Part shown: positions 8,355-16,136 of the stretch, in pieces
How the letters are laid out: each line of letters opens with the position of its first letter
How positions within the stretch are numbered: the first letter of the stretch is position 1
DNA from: Bog-756 sp963839925
GTDB lineage: Bacteria; Actinomycetota; Acidimicrobiia; Acidimicrobiales; RAAP-2
Direction: 5' to 3'
NCBI GenBank assembly: GCA_963839925.1
Contig: CAWIWV010000001.1
Span: forward strand, 124,001-188,000
Length of the DNA stretch: 64,000 bases
Notes under the pieces: model-generated
Told to the model about the DNA's origin: nothing
The model's database searches: none
The model's input: only the letters and a program-made list of their open reading frames with translations
Made by a program: the position numbers and the translations under genes

Positions 8355-8830
8355 TGAAAACCGCCCCGTCTCGGACGACTCGCTCGAAGGCTCATCAGCC
8401 CGAAGGCGCGGGTTCGACTTGCCCGAACCCTTTCTGTTCCTGTGATCCGTGTCGATGCAAATCAGCGTGCAGATGCGGAGTCAGCAGGCTAAGCGTCCTC
8501 GAACAAAAGGTCATGACGAACATCTGGCTGTCCCAGCAGGGAGAGGTGACAGTCCGAGATGTTGCGAACGCGATGTCGGCATACGCCTACACGACGGTCG
8601 CCACCATTCTGGATCGTCTTGTGGACAAGGGAGTGCTTCGACGGCGGTTGACCAAGAACACGAAGTACTACGCGGCCATTGGGAGCAGCAGCGCACATAC
8701 CGCCGTTCTCATGCACGCGGCGCTTGCCGGCGACCCCGATCAGGACTCAGTGCTCCGGCGCTTCGTATCGGGACTCGATCCGGCTCAGACGGATTGTCTT
8801 CGGAGCGCGCTCAGCAACGAAGGCGGCTGA
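8354..8830 (+). CDS. Second BlaI/CopY-family repressor with seven-cysteine N-terminus
   Basis: The start is the ATG overlapping the upstream stop (ATGA), which gives 158 residues and translational coupling. After a ~20-residue basic leader the same C-x4-C-x-C-x2-C-x-C-x3-C-x-C-G pattern as at 6042 appears (CPNPFCSCDPCRCKSACRCG). The winged helix follows (LEQKVMTNIWLSQQGEVTVRDV... YTTVATILDRLVDKGVLRRR) and then a C-terminal helix (FVSGLDPAQTDCL). It is a diverged paralogue of the 6042 regulator. Being last in the operon behind the 6588 palindrome, it probably represses its own operon. Metal sensing is inferred from the Cys segment and the adjacent metallothionein. Confidence 0.85.
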   Translation: MKTAPSRTTRSKAHQPEGAGSTCPNPFCSCDPCRCKSACRCGVSRLSVLEQKVMTNIWLSQQGEVTVRDVANAMSAYAYTTVATILDRLVDKGVLRRRLTKNTKYYAAIGSSSAHTAVLMHAALAGDPDQDSVLRRFVSGLDPAQTDCLRSALSNEGG

Positions 8831-8890
8831 TCTGACGAACCAAGTAGCTGCCGGTCCGCTCGTCAGAGGATGCAGGGGAGGATGGTATTG

Positions 8891-9079
8891 ATGAGTGAGT
8901 ATTCGGCTGGTGCTGTACTGACGTGCACACACCAGGACTGCAACTGCAGGGTTGTGATTGTCGACGAGTGTCATTGTGAAGGAGTTGACGAGAGCTCCGT
9001 CTACAGATGTGCTTGTGGTGCCCCACTTGTTCGGATCAGAGATGAAGGTTCAGGTCACTCACAGCTTGCAAAGGTCTGA
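8891..9079 (+). CDS. Small bacterial metallothionein-like protein
   Basis: 62 residues from the ATG at 8891, chosen because GGGGAGGA sits eight bases upstream. It contains nine Cys and three His in the order LTCTHQDCNC, DECHCEG, YRCACGAPLV, matching actinobacterial metallothioneins (pattern TCxHxxCxC...CHC...YxCxCG). It should bind Cu(I) or Zn(II) in the cytosol. It lies 60 bp after the second Cys-rich BlaI-type gene and on the same strand, so it may be co-transcribed with the operon under the 6588 operator. No separate promoter is obvious. Confidence 0.82.
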   Translation: MSEYSAGAVLTCTHQDCNCRVVIVDECHCEGVDESSVYRCACGAPLVRIRDEGSGHSQLAKV

Positions 9080-9169
9080 CAGCAGGAAGCGGATCGCTCC
9101 TTGTGTTCAGCCGGCGCTTCTGTCGATGAGTATCGCCAACCCAGTCTTTCCGCTCTTGCGCGTCGCGTC

Positions 9170-9397
9170 TCAACTTTGGCTACTCCTGTTGATCCCGCCC
9201 CCGGCATTCGCGCATCTTGTGACGACAGCCACCAGACCGAACAGGATCGTGACCAGCGCACTTGAGGCAGGAACAACCCCAGCGCCCTTCGATTCTGTTG
9301 AGGTCTTGCGGTCCGCCTCGGTCTGAATGAGCGACTTGATGAAGTCGGAGTAGACAATGCGTTCTGATGGTGGAGGTCGAGGTCTTTGACACGATCC
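9170..9397 (-). pseudogene. Remnant of a small membrane protein
   Basis: Between stops at 9398-9400 and 9170-9172 the minus strand reads a protein-like stretch with no start codon: PSERIVYSDFIKSLIQTEAD, then a Gly/Val-rich transmembrane-like segment (ALVTILFGLVAVV). The order, a charged D/E-R-K helix followed by one hydrophobic span, is common in small actinobacterial membrane proteins. The absence of a start and the abrupt 5' end suggest a truncated relic. Recognition rests on composition only. Confidence 0.3.
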
Positions 9398-9898
9398 TCA
9401 ACGTGAGCACTGGCCGATCCGCTGCTTGAACGCCGGACCAGGAAAAACTAGATCTCCAGGTCAAGGACCTGTTTTAGGGTTGGCGAAGGGTTCGAACATA
9501 TTCTCATCGCCTCCACCATTCATTTGGTCGGATCCCCTAGAGAGTCCAGATTTTGCTGGACTTTCGCGGCCGCGGGCCGCGTTGTCCACAGGGTTTGGAC
9601 GCATTTATGGACGGGTGTTCAAAACCTCCCTTCGCAGCGGTATGCAATCGAACCCGCGCCACCCCGGCGGAACGCTGCGTGTTCGGTTCGTGGTCAACGG
9701 CGTAGAGGGCTCGTGCCATGGGTGCCCTACCGCAGCTATGGCGGCTGGCCTGATCAAGCGCGTCACTGGGACACCCAAGTGCGACGGGCTAGAAGTCCTA
9801 AATCTCGGCTCAACCGTGTGCCCGTGCGGACTATGCAGGTGCAACCGATTCGGTCCTCGTGATGTGCCTGACGCGGTCGGATCAGGCTGGATGACCGA
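9398..9898. other. Non-coding stretch with possible insertion scars
   Basis: No convincing gene. A plus-strand frame from 9426 to 9977 has no recognisable domain and runs into the antisense of the glycosidase. At 9489-9517 a tRNA-3'-end-like order occurs (GGTTCGAA... CTCCACC) but its arms do not pair. The stretch is best read as decayed DNA inside the putative island. Confidence 0.4.
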
Positions 9899-12463
9899 TC
9901 AGGACGACGGCGATGGAACCTCTATCGGAAGGTGGATCGGCAGATCGGCCGACGATTCGCCGACACTGACCACATAGGTGCCGGCCACCACGGTAGGTGT
10001 CCCACTGGCATCCGACAGGAATCCTGACGCGGGAATCACCATCGTTGCACGTGCGGTGGCTCCGGGCGCCACGACAACCCTGGTGAAGGCGCGGAGCTGC
10101 TCCGGTGGCTCGCCCAGCCCAGATGGATAGGCCACATAGGCCTGGGGAACGTCAGCACCAGACCGTGATCCGGTGTTGGTCACGTCGACCTGCACGGTGT
10201 ACCCCCCACCTGGTGACGGAGTGATCACCGGATGGGAGAGCGCGAATGACGTGTAGTCGAGCCCGAACCCGAAGGGGAACAGTGGGGTGACCCCGTTGTC
10301 CTGGTACCAGCGATATCCGATGTCGAGGATGGATCCGAAATGAACCGTGGCGTCGATCCCCGGAAACTCCGCTGGCGTTGCTGCGGGTTGAGCCCCGAGC
10401 GACGCGGGGAACGTGAGCGGCAGGCGCCCCGAGGGGTCGACCCGACCGGTCAGCACCGCAGTCACCGCGGAACCGTCCGCCTCCCCCGGGTACCAGGCCT
10501 CAAGCACACCAGCCACCTTCGACAGCCACGGCATGTACACCGCCCCACCACTGTTGATTACCACCACGGTGCGGGGATTCGCGGCGGCGACCGCGGCGAT
10601 CAACTGATTGGCGTCCCCGGGAAGCTCCAGGGATCGATCGGCCCCCTCTTGCTGAAGTTCCCCGGTGAAGATCACCGCCACAGAAGACCGACGGGCCGCT
10701 TCCACCGCAGCGTTGATGATGCCCGTCTCGTTGGTGATACCGAATGCGGGGGCCGGATACCCATCCACCGCGAACCAGCGGATGGCGAATGTGTAGTGTT
10801 TGCCGGCGGTGAGCGACACCGCTGCCGACAGCAGTGTCGGAGTGTGGAGGCCGGCAGACGTCAGGACTGGGGCGCCGTTCATGGTGAGCCAGGTGTCACC
10901 CAGTTCGTTGAGCCCGACTCGGTAGATCCCGGATGATCGTGGGGTGACGGTCTCGCTCCATGAATTCCAGAACTTGCCGGTTCCGGGGGCCGATGCCGTA
11001 GCCACCGCTGCGGTCACGTTCCGAGAAAGAGCAACTGAAATGTCACTCTTCCCCGGTTCGACCGAGTCACCCTGTTTGTGCGGTGTGGCCGTGTCGAAGT
11101 AGCGCGTCGGAATTACCTGACCACTGCTGATGTTGTGAAGAGGAATCGACCGCAATCCGCCCTGGGAGTATCGGATGGTGGTCGACGATCCGAACGCTGA
11201 ACGGAGTGCGTCGAGCGGAGTCGACACGAACGGCGCCACGACCCCCGAGCTGCCGTCTCCACTGGTGATCGGGTGGGTAGCGCCGGTCCCGATCACTGCA
11301 ATCGATTTGGTTCCCTTCGCCAGTGGCAGGACCGCTCCGGCATTCTTCAAGAGCACCATCGATGCTTCGGCGGCCGTCGTTGCCACGCGGGTGTGGGCCG
11401 GGGTGATCGCGTTGGCTGACGGATTCCCCTGGACAGGTCGGCCGATCAGCCTGTAGCGGAACATGGTGGCGAGCGTCGCAGTCACCGCCCGGTTCAGATC
11501 GGCGATCGGAATGGCACCCGACTGGACCATTTGGACAAGAGAAGAAGCCGACGCAGGCTTGATCATGTCCATACCAGCCCGGAATGCCGGAGCGATGTCC
11601 GGATTTAGCACCGCAGCAAGGTCGGACCGGACGAATCCGGTAAACCCCCACGACGCGAGGTCCGCGTACACCGTGGGATTGGAGCAGTCGTTGACATTGT
11701 TGACCGAGCCGTACGAGCACATGATGGATGCGACGTGGGCTTGTTGCACCGCTTCTTTGTACGGTGGGTTGTACAACTCGGCCAGTGACCTGCTTGAGAC
11801 GTCCTGGTTGAGGATGTGGCGCACCGTCTCCTGTGAGTACGCGGTGACGTGTTTCAGGTTTGCCATGGTCCCATCGGACTGGATGCCCTCGACGGCGGCG
11901 ACACCCATCGCGCCGGTCAATACCGGGTCTTCACCGAACGCCTCGAAGGTGCGGCCGGCTTCCGGCACCCTGGCAAGGTTGAGCTCGGGTCCTTGGGCGG
12001 CGTCGATTCCCTTCGCCTTCGCCTCCTGTCCCATAACCGTGCCAGTAGCGTGCGCGATCGACGGGTTGAACGTGGCCGCCACTCCGATGGCGGCAGGGAG
12101 CTGCGTCACGCCTTTCATGTTGTAGGCGATCCCGTTCGGTCCGTCGGTCATGGTCAGCGCCGGAATGCACAGCGAGGGAATCCCAAGGTTGGTGTTCTCC
12201 AGCGGCGGAACCGTCCGCAAGATCACAAAGGACGCCTTCTGCTCGAGTGTCATCCTGGCGAGGACCTCGGCGGCAAGCGCCGCTGGGGTCGCATCTCCCT
12301 GGCGGGCCTGGGAGACCCAAGGACAACTGCTCGGAACGACCGATGTCTCAGGTGGAGCGGCACCATGTTGTGCACCAACGACGAGGGCAAACACCACCGA
12401 GCCGCAGGCGAGAACCCCGGCGATGACGATCACGATCTGTCTGTAGCGTCCTCGGCTGGTCAC
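9899..12463 (-). CDS. Secreted GH3-family beta-glycosidase with PA14 insertion
   Basis: 854 residues. Residues 8-31 form a signal peptide or anchor. The GH3 N-terminal barrel includes DGPNG (~107-111), substrate-side LKH (~203-205) and the nucleophile region FVRSDLA, with Asp281 as the expected nucleophile (the usual SDW is SDL here). The C-terminal GH3 domain holds the expected acid/base region (GELQQEGADRSLELPG). A PA14-like carbohydrate-binding insert lies between its halves (FWNSWSETVTPRSSGIYRVG...), and a fibronectin-like FnIII domain ends the protein. This is the usual layout of beta-glucosidases and related exo-glycosidases acting outside the cell; the sugar specificity cannot be read. 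It is the last large gene before the distal repeat. Confidence 0.88.
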   Translation of the reverse strand: MTSRGRYRQIVIVIAGVLACGSVVFALVVGAQHGAAPPETSVVPSSCPWVSQARQGDATPAALAAEVLARMTLEQKASFVILRTVPPLENTNLGIPSLCIPALTMTDGPNGIAYNMKGVTQLPAAIGVAATFNPSIAHATGTVMGQEAKAKGIDAAQGPELNLARVPEAGRTFEAFGEDPVLTGAMGVAAVEGIQSDGTMANLKHVTAYSQETVRHILNQDVSSRSLAELYNPPYKEAVQQAHVASIMCSYGSVNNVNDCSNPTVYADLASWGFTGFVRSDLAAVLNPDIAPAFRAGMDMIKPASASSLVQMVQSGAIPIADLNRAVTATLATMFRYRLIGRPVQGNPSANAITPAHTRVATTAAEASMVLLKNAGAVLPLAKGTKSIAVIGTGATHPITSGDGSSGVVAPFVSTPLDALRSAFGSSTTIRYSQGGLRSIPLHNISSGQVIPTRYFDTATPHKQGDSVEPGKSDISVALSRNVTAAVATASAPGTGKFWNSWSETVTPRSSGIYRVGLNELGDTWLTMNGAPVLTSAGLHTPTLLSAAVSLTAGKHYTFAIRWFAVDGYPAPAFGITNETGIINAAVEAARRSSVAVIFTGELQQEGADRSLELPGDANQLIAAVAAANPRTVVVINSGGAVYMPWLSKVAGVLEAWYPGEADGSAVTAVLTGRVDPSGRLPLTFPASLGAQPAATPAEFPGIDATVHFGSILDIGYRWYQDNGVTPLFPFGFGLDYTSFALSHPVITPSPGGGYTVQVDVTNTGSRSGADVPQAYVAYPSGLGEPPEQLRAFTRVVVAPGATARATMVIPASGFLSDASGTPTVVAGTYVVSVGESSADLPIHLPIEVPSPSS

Positions 12464-12603
12464 CGGTCCCCGCTCCTTGCTTGCGTCGGCCTACCTACCC
12501 TGACCTGCCGGACTGTTCTAGCTGCACGCTACGGTGCGCGGGCAATTGGGTGGTGGACTTGGGACCGATGGCGTCAGGTCCGTCCAACAACGTGGAGGGC
12601 TCA

Positions 12604-12763
12604 ATGACCTATCGAACCATTCGACTCGAGATCACCGACGAAGTGGCCGTGGTCATCCTCAACCGTCCCGAAGTCCGCAACGCCTTCGGTGATGGCATGG
12701 GTGAAGAGCTGGCCGACGAGTTCCGTCAGTGTGACTCGGACGATGATGTGCGGGTGGTTGTCC
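12604..12763 (+). pseudogene. Enoyl-CoA hydratase/isomerase, 5' fragment
   Basis: ATG at 12604 with a GGAGGG ribosome site starts a clear crotonase N-terminus (VVILNRPEVRNAFGDGMGEEL... DDDVRVVV). The expected next block, with the CoA-binding GxGxxFxAGxD, is missing; after about 12760 the frame runs through unrelated sequence to a stop at 12849. Only the first ~50 of ~260 codons remain. The break coincides with recombinase-like debris and the distal att-like repeat, so the gene was probably cut by insertion or deletion. Confidence 0.75.
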
Positions 12764-12841
12764 GTCGCGGATTTAACGATGGCACCAGCAGCCTCTCGAC
12801 CAGCGTGAGCGTTGGTCTAGATCGCAGCGAAATGTCGAGTC

Positions 12842-13084
12842 AACCGTGACGCCGGATTGGTAGTCCTCGACAAGGCCCTCTAGTTGAGCTGGGTCGAGCC
12901 GCTTCTGTTTCTGCCGACCCTTGTTGGCTTTTGAGATCACGCGTATTCTGATCGGAGGACTCTGTTTACGCAGGTCACGGAGTTGCTGGAGTATTCGGCT
13001 TTTGTTCGAGTGGGACCCGACAAGCTCCATCCAGGCAGTTCGGGTTCCGTCGCCAACCGAGGCAACAGGCGAGTTCAACGTCAA
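12842..13084 (-). pseudogene. Remnant of a recombinase-associated helix-turn-helix protein
   Basis: The minus-strand frame contains NKGRQKQKRLDPAQLEGLVE followed by DYQSGVTV. This is the start of the Hin/resolvase-type HTH often found in small actinobacterial recombinase-family proteins (RLxxxQxxxLVxxYxxGxTV). The recognition helix expected next is absent and the sequence turns into unrelated residues at about 12842. The upstream part overlaps the att-like repeat at 13025-13056. The identification rests on this short motif only. Confidence 0.4.
13025..13056 (+). repeat. Direct repeat copy 2 (possible attR)
   Basis: CTCCATCCAGGCAGTTCG then GGTTCCGTCGCCAA, a near-copy of the tRNA-Ala 3' end and flank at 2509-2541. 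A GTTCGAGT, as in a tRNA T-loop, sits about 20 bp upstream (13004-13011), but a full tRNA half cannot be folded. The 10.5-kb interval between the copies would be the inserted segment. Confidence 0.5.
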
Positions 13085-13191
13085 CGCTCATCGTCCGTCC
13101 GCGTGCGACCCCAAGCCCAGCGACACAACGAGGCGGCGACCTGTGAGACGATTCCGCGGATTCTCGGAGGCCGAGAGCATCGAGGAAAACC

Positions 13192-14640
13192 ATGCGTTTG
13201 CTATACCTGGACATCGATACCCTTCGGGCCGACCATCTCAGCTGTTACGGATACCACCGCACCACCACGCCGAACATAGATGCCGTTGCGGCCGATGGGG
13301 TCCGGTTCGCGAAGATCTACGCCTCCGACGTCCCCTGTCTGCCGAGCCGCGCCGCCTTGATGACGGGGACCTTCGGGATATGCAATGGAGTGGTCAATCA
13401 CGGCGGACGTGGTGCCGAGCTTCGCAGCGAGGGAGCGGATCGCGGTTTTCTCAGTCGCTATGCGTTGGAATCGTGGGCTGGAACGTTCTACTGGAACGGC
13501 TGGCAGACGGCTTCGATCTCGAGCTTTCCATTTCGGCACTCGGCCACGTGGTGGAACCACGGATTCATGGAAGCCATGAACCTCATGCGAGGTATGGGCG
13601 CGGAGCGTGCCGATCAGGTCGTACCGATCGCGCTTGATTGGCTGGAACGTCGGGGGAGGACGGACGATTGGTTCCTTCACGTGCACCTCTGGGACCCGCA
13701 CACCCCGTACAACGCGCCCGAAGAGTACGGCAATCCGTTCGCCGATGACCCGGTGCCGGACTGGCGCACCGAAGCCGTGAGGGCCGGTAATTGGCAACTG
13801 GCCGGACCCCATTCGGCGCAGGAGCCTTGGGGGTTCACTCCCGATGAATGGGGCCCACCCCCACCTCGCCAACCGTGGGACGCCAGTTCCATGGACGCGG
13901 TCAAGGCGATCTTCGACGGCTACGACGTCGGGGTGCGATACGCGGACGATGCCCTCGGTTCATTGATGAACAAAGCCGACGAACTGGGCATCCTCGACGA
14001 GACTGCGATACTGATCAGCACCGACCACGGCGAAGCGTTCGGTGAACTCGGCGTGTATGCCGATCATCAGGCGGCTGACGAAGCCACCTGTCACATTCCT
14101 GCTGTCCTGCGCTGGCCTGGCGTAGAGCCACGGGTCCACGACGGGCTCCACTACCACCTCGATGTCGCGGCCACCGTCCTCGACCTCGCCGGATTCCGGG
14201 TCCCAAGGAGTTGGGACGGTGTGCCGATTGACCTTGACAGCGATGGCGGACGGGACCACCTGGTGCTTTCGCAGGGCGCGTGGTCCTGTCAACGAGGCGT
14301 CCGGTTCGCGGATCACCTGTACCTCCGCACCTGGCACGACGGCTATCACGGGCATTGGTCTGACGAGATGTTGTTCGATGTGGCTCGTGACCCGCATGAG
14401 ACGACGGACCTGTGGGATGAAGACGACCAGATGTCGAAGTTGGGTTCAGCACTCCTCGACGATTGGACATCGGCGCAACTGGATCGATCCGGACTCGGGG
14501 ACCCTCTGGACGTGGTGCGGGCGGAAGGCGGTCCCTTTCATGTGCGTGGCCACTTGGGACCATACGTCGAGCGACTACGTGCCACAGGGCGTGACGGCTG
14601 GGCGCGGATCCTACGGGAACGCCACGCCGGCGAGATGTGA
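13192..14640 (+). CDS. Type I (formylglycine-dependent) sulfatase
   Basis: 482 residues; ATG preceded by GAGG. It opens with the sulfatase metal motif (LYLDIDTLRADHLSCYGY), followed by CLPSR at Cys49, the CxPSR site that is converted to formylglycine, then HVHLWDPHTPYNAPEEYG and STDHGEAFGEL, which supply further metal and substrate ligands. No signal peptide, so it is probably cytosolic. Family members hydrolyse sulfate esters (or, rarely, phosphonates); the substrate is unknown. No formylglycine-generating enzyme or anSME is in the window. It starts 135 bp after the distal att-like repeat and may mark the return to core genome. Confidence 0.85.
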   Translation: MRLLYLDIDTLRADHLSCYGYHRTTTPNIDAVAADGVRFAKIYASDVPCLPSRAALMTGTFGICNGVVNHGGRGAELRSEGADRGFLSRYALESWAGTFYWNGWQTASISSFPFRHSATWWNHGFMEAMNLMRGMGAERADQVVPIALDWLERRGRTDDWFLHVHLWDPHTPYNAPEEYGNPFADDPVPDWRTEAVRAGNWQLAGPHSAQEPWGFTPDEWGPPPPRQPWDASSMDAVKAIFDGYDVGVRYADDALGSLMNKADELGILDETAILISTDHGEAFGELGVYADHQAADEATCHIPAVLRWPGVEPRVHDGLHYHLDVAATVLDLAGFRVPRSWDGVPIDLDSDGGRDHLVLSQGAWSCQRGVRFADHLYLRTWHDGYHGHWSDEMLFDVARDPHETTDLWDEDDQMSKLGSALLDDWTSAQLDRSGLGDPLDVVRAEGGPFHVRGHLGPYVERLRATGRDGWARILRERHAGEM

Positions 14641-14641
14641 C

Positions 14642-15214
14642 TCAGGAGAGTTCAGATCCCGACTCCGGCTCGAGAACGTCGAGATAGTGGCGAACGAGTG
14701 CCAGTGTCTCCTCGTGGCCGATCCTGAGGCCCAGTGTTTCCTCGGAGGCGAGCGTTCGGGACACGTAGGTCAGCAAACAGGAGAGTACGACCGGCGGTAC
14801 CTCGGTGCGTCGTCCAGCGAGCGACTCATCGATGATCTTCACCTCGGCTTCACGGAATCGCGCCGCATAGGCCGCGATCTCGCTCCGGATGGTCTTGCGG
14901 TGGTTGGCGAGCGCGACGAACTCGGTCGTAACCGCGGCGCCGTCCAGGCGGGTGCCTCGTTCCCACAGCGCGTGGAGCGGGCGAGGTGATGCGGCAATCT
15001 CAGCGAGCGAGTCGAGCTCACGCTCGGCATTGCGGTGGAGGAGCGCGAGAAGGAGGTCATCCAGCGTCCGGAAGTAGTAGTGGATGAGTGCGGGCGTCAC
15101 TCCGGCCTCTCGAGCAACTCGCCGCACACCCACCGCGGCATAGCCCTCGGTGACCAACAGCTGCTCGGCGATGTCGAGCAGGACGGAGCGCTTGGCCGAG
15201 TTCTCGGCGCCCAT
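14642..15214 (-). CDS. TetR-family repressor of the adjacent SDR/ALDH unit
   Basis: I start at the ATG at 15214 (MGAENSAKRS); a longer frame adds 12 residues. The N-terminal HTH reads VGVRRVAREAGVTPALIHYY followed by F. The ligand domain contains EFVALANHRKTIRSEIAAYA, which is very like the TetR protein at 50113, so the two are paralogues. It is divergent from the mycofactocin-type SDR at 15311, with a perfect inverted repeat at 15267-15292 in between, the standard arrangement for local repression relieved by a pathway compound. The ligand is unknown. Confidence 0.85.
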   Translation of the reverse strand: MGAENSAKRSVLLDIAEQLLVTEGYAAVGVRRVAREAGVTPALIHYYFRTLDDLLLALLHRNAERELDSLAEIAASPRPLHALWERGTRLDGAAVTTEFVALANHRKTIRSEIAAYAARFREAEVKIIDESLAGRRTEVPPVVLSCLLTYVSRTLASEETLGLRIGHEETLALVRHYLDVLEPESGSELS

Positions 15215-15266
15215 GCGCCGCACGGCTAGGGGTGGGCACTCCCCGAGCACGAGCCCGTCTCGAGCA

Positions 15267-15292
15267 CTATGCTGAACACCCGTTCAGCATAG
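15267..15292. promoter_or_regulatory. Perfect TetR-type operator
   Basis: 11-bp arms CTATGCTGAAC and GTTCAGCATAG flank a 4-bp spacer ACCC. It lies between divergent tetR (14642) and SDR (15311) genes, 19 bp before the SDR start. Its core (GCTGAACA... GTTCAGC) resembles the palindrome before the P450 gene at 50769-50782. Confidence 0.8.
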
Positions 15293-15310
15293 CCGACCGA
15301 TGGAGATGGC

Positions 15311-16123
15311 ATGGCAGGAAGACTCGAGGGCAAGGTTGCGTTCATCACCGGTATCGCACAGGGGCAAGGGCGGGCCCATGCGATCCGGTTGGCCGAAGAT
15401 GGAGCCGACATCATCGGCGTGGACAGCTGCGAGCAGTTCGAGACGGTGCCCTATCCGCTGCCTTCGGAGGACGACCTCCAGCAGACGGTCGAAGAGGTGC
15501 GCAAGCGTGGTCGTCGGATCGTTGCCCACAAGGCAGACGTGCGTGACCTCGACGCCCTGCAGCAGGCGTACGACCAAGGAGTCGCCGAGTTGGGCGCGGT
15601 CACGATCGTCGTCGCGAATGCCGGCATCGGGCCGGGTGGGATGACCTCACCCGATCAGCAGTGGGACGACGTGCTCGCGATCAACCTCAAAGGGGTGTGG
15701 AACACCCTTCGGGTCACCATGGATCGCATGATCGAGAACGGAGCCGGTGGGTCGGTCATTCTCACAAGCTCCACGGGTGGCCTCATCGGAAACTCTGTGA
15801 ACTGGCCCGGCATGATCGCCTACACCGCTGCCAAACACGGAGTCATCGGGCTGCTGCACAGCTATGCCAACATCGGGGCACCGCATTTCATCCGGGTCAA
15901 CAGCGTCGCTCCGACCACCGTCGAAACACCGATGACGACCGGACTCGAGGACATCGTCAAGGATGTACCGGAACTGATGAGCGCGCTCTCCAACGCGATC
16001 CCGGTCTTCAAAGTCGAGGCGATCGACGTTGCAAATGCCGTGGCCTGGCTTGCCTCGGACGAGTCCCGCTACGTCACGGGCACCGTGGTGCCTGTCGACG
16101 CCGGCATGATCGTGAAGCATTGA
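15311..16123 (+). CDS. Mycofactocin-coupled SDR family alcohol dehydrogenase
   Basis: 270 residues. Glycine motif TGIAQGQGRAHAIRLAEDGAD, acidic D at the end of beta-2 (GVDSCEQ), NAG (VVANAGIG), and catalytic Ser/Tyr/Lys in TSSTGGL and YTAAKHG. The insertion after beta-2 (YPLPSEDDLQQTVEEVRKRG) is the mark of the mycofactocin-coupled SDR group (TIGR03971-like), which keeps NAD(H) bound and re-oxidises it through mycofactocin. It is followed after 13 bp by an aldehyde dehydrogenase, giving an alcohol to aldehyde to acid route, under the TetR operator. The mycofactocin biosynthesis genes are not in the window. Confidence 0.85.
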   Translation: MAGRLEGKVAFITGIAQGQGRAHAIRLAEDGADIIGVDSCEQFETVPYPLPSEDDLQQTVEEVRKRGRRIVAHKADVRDLDALQQAYDQGVAELGAVTIVVANAGIGPGGMTSPDQQWDDVLAINLKGVWNTLRVTMDRMIENGAGGSVILTSSTGGLIGNSVNWPGMIAYTAAKHGVIGLLHSYANIGAPHFIRVNSVAPTTVETPMTTGLEDIVKDVPELMSALSNAIPVFKVEAIDVANAVAWLASDESRYVTGTVVPVDAGMIVKH

Positions 16124-16136
16124 AAGGACGAGCAGA

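Noticed and set aside
9426..9977. 183-codon plus-strand frame with Cys-rich text
   Set aside because: Runs into the antisense of the GH3 gene, no ribosome site, no family; Cys content alone is not evidence of a metal protein.
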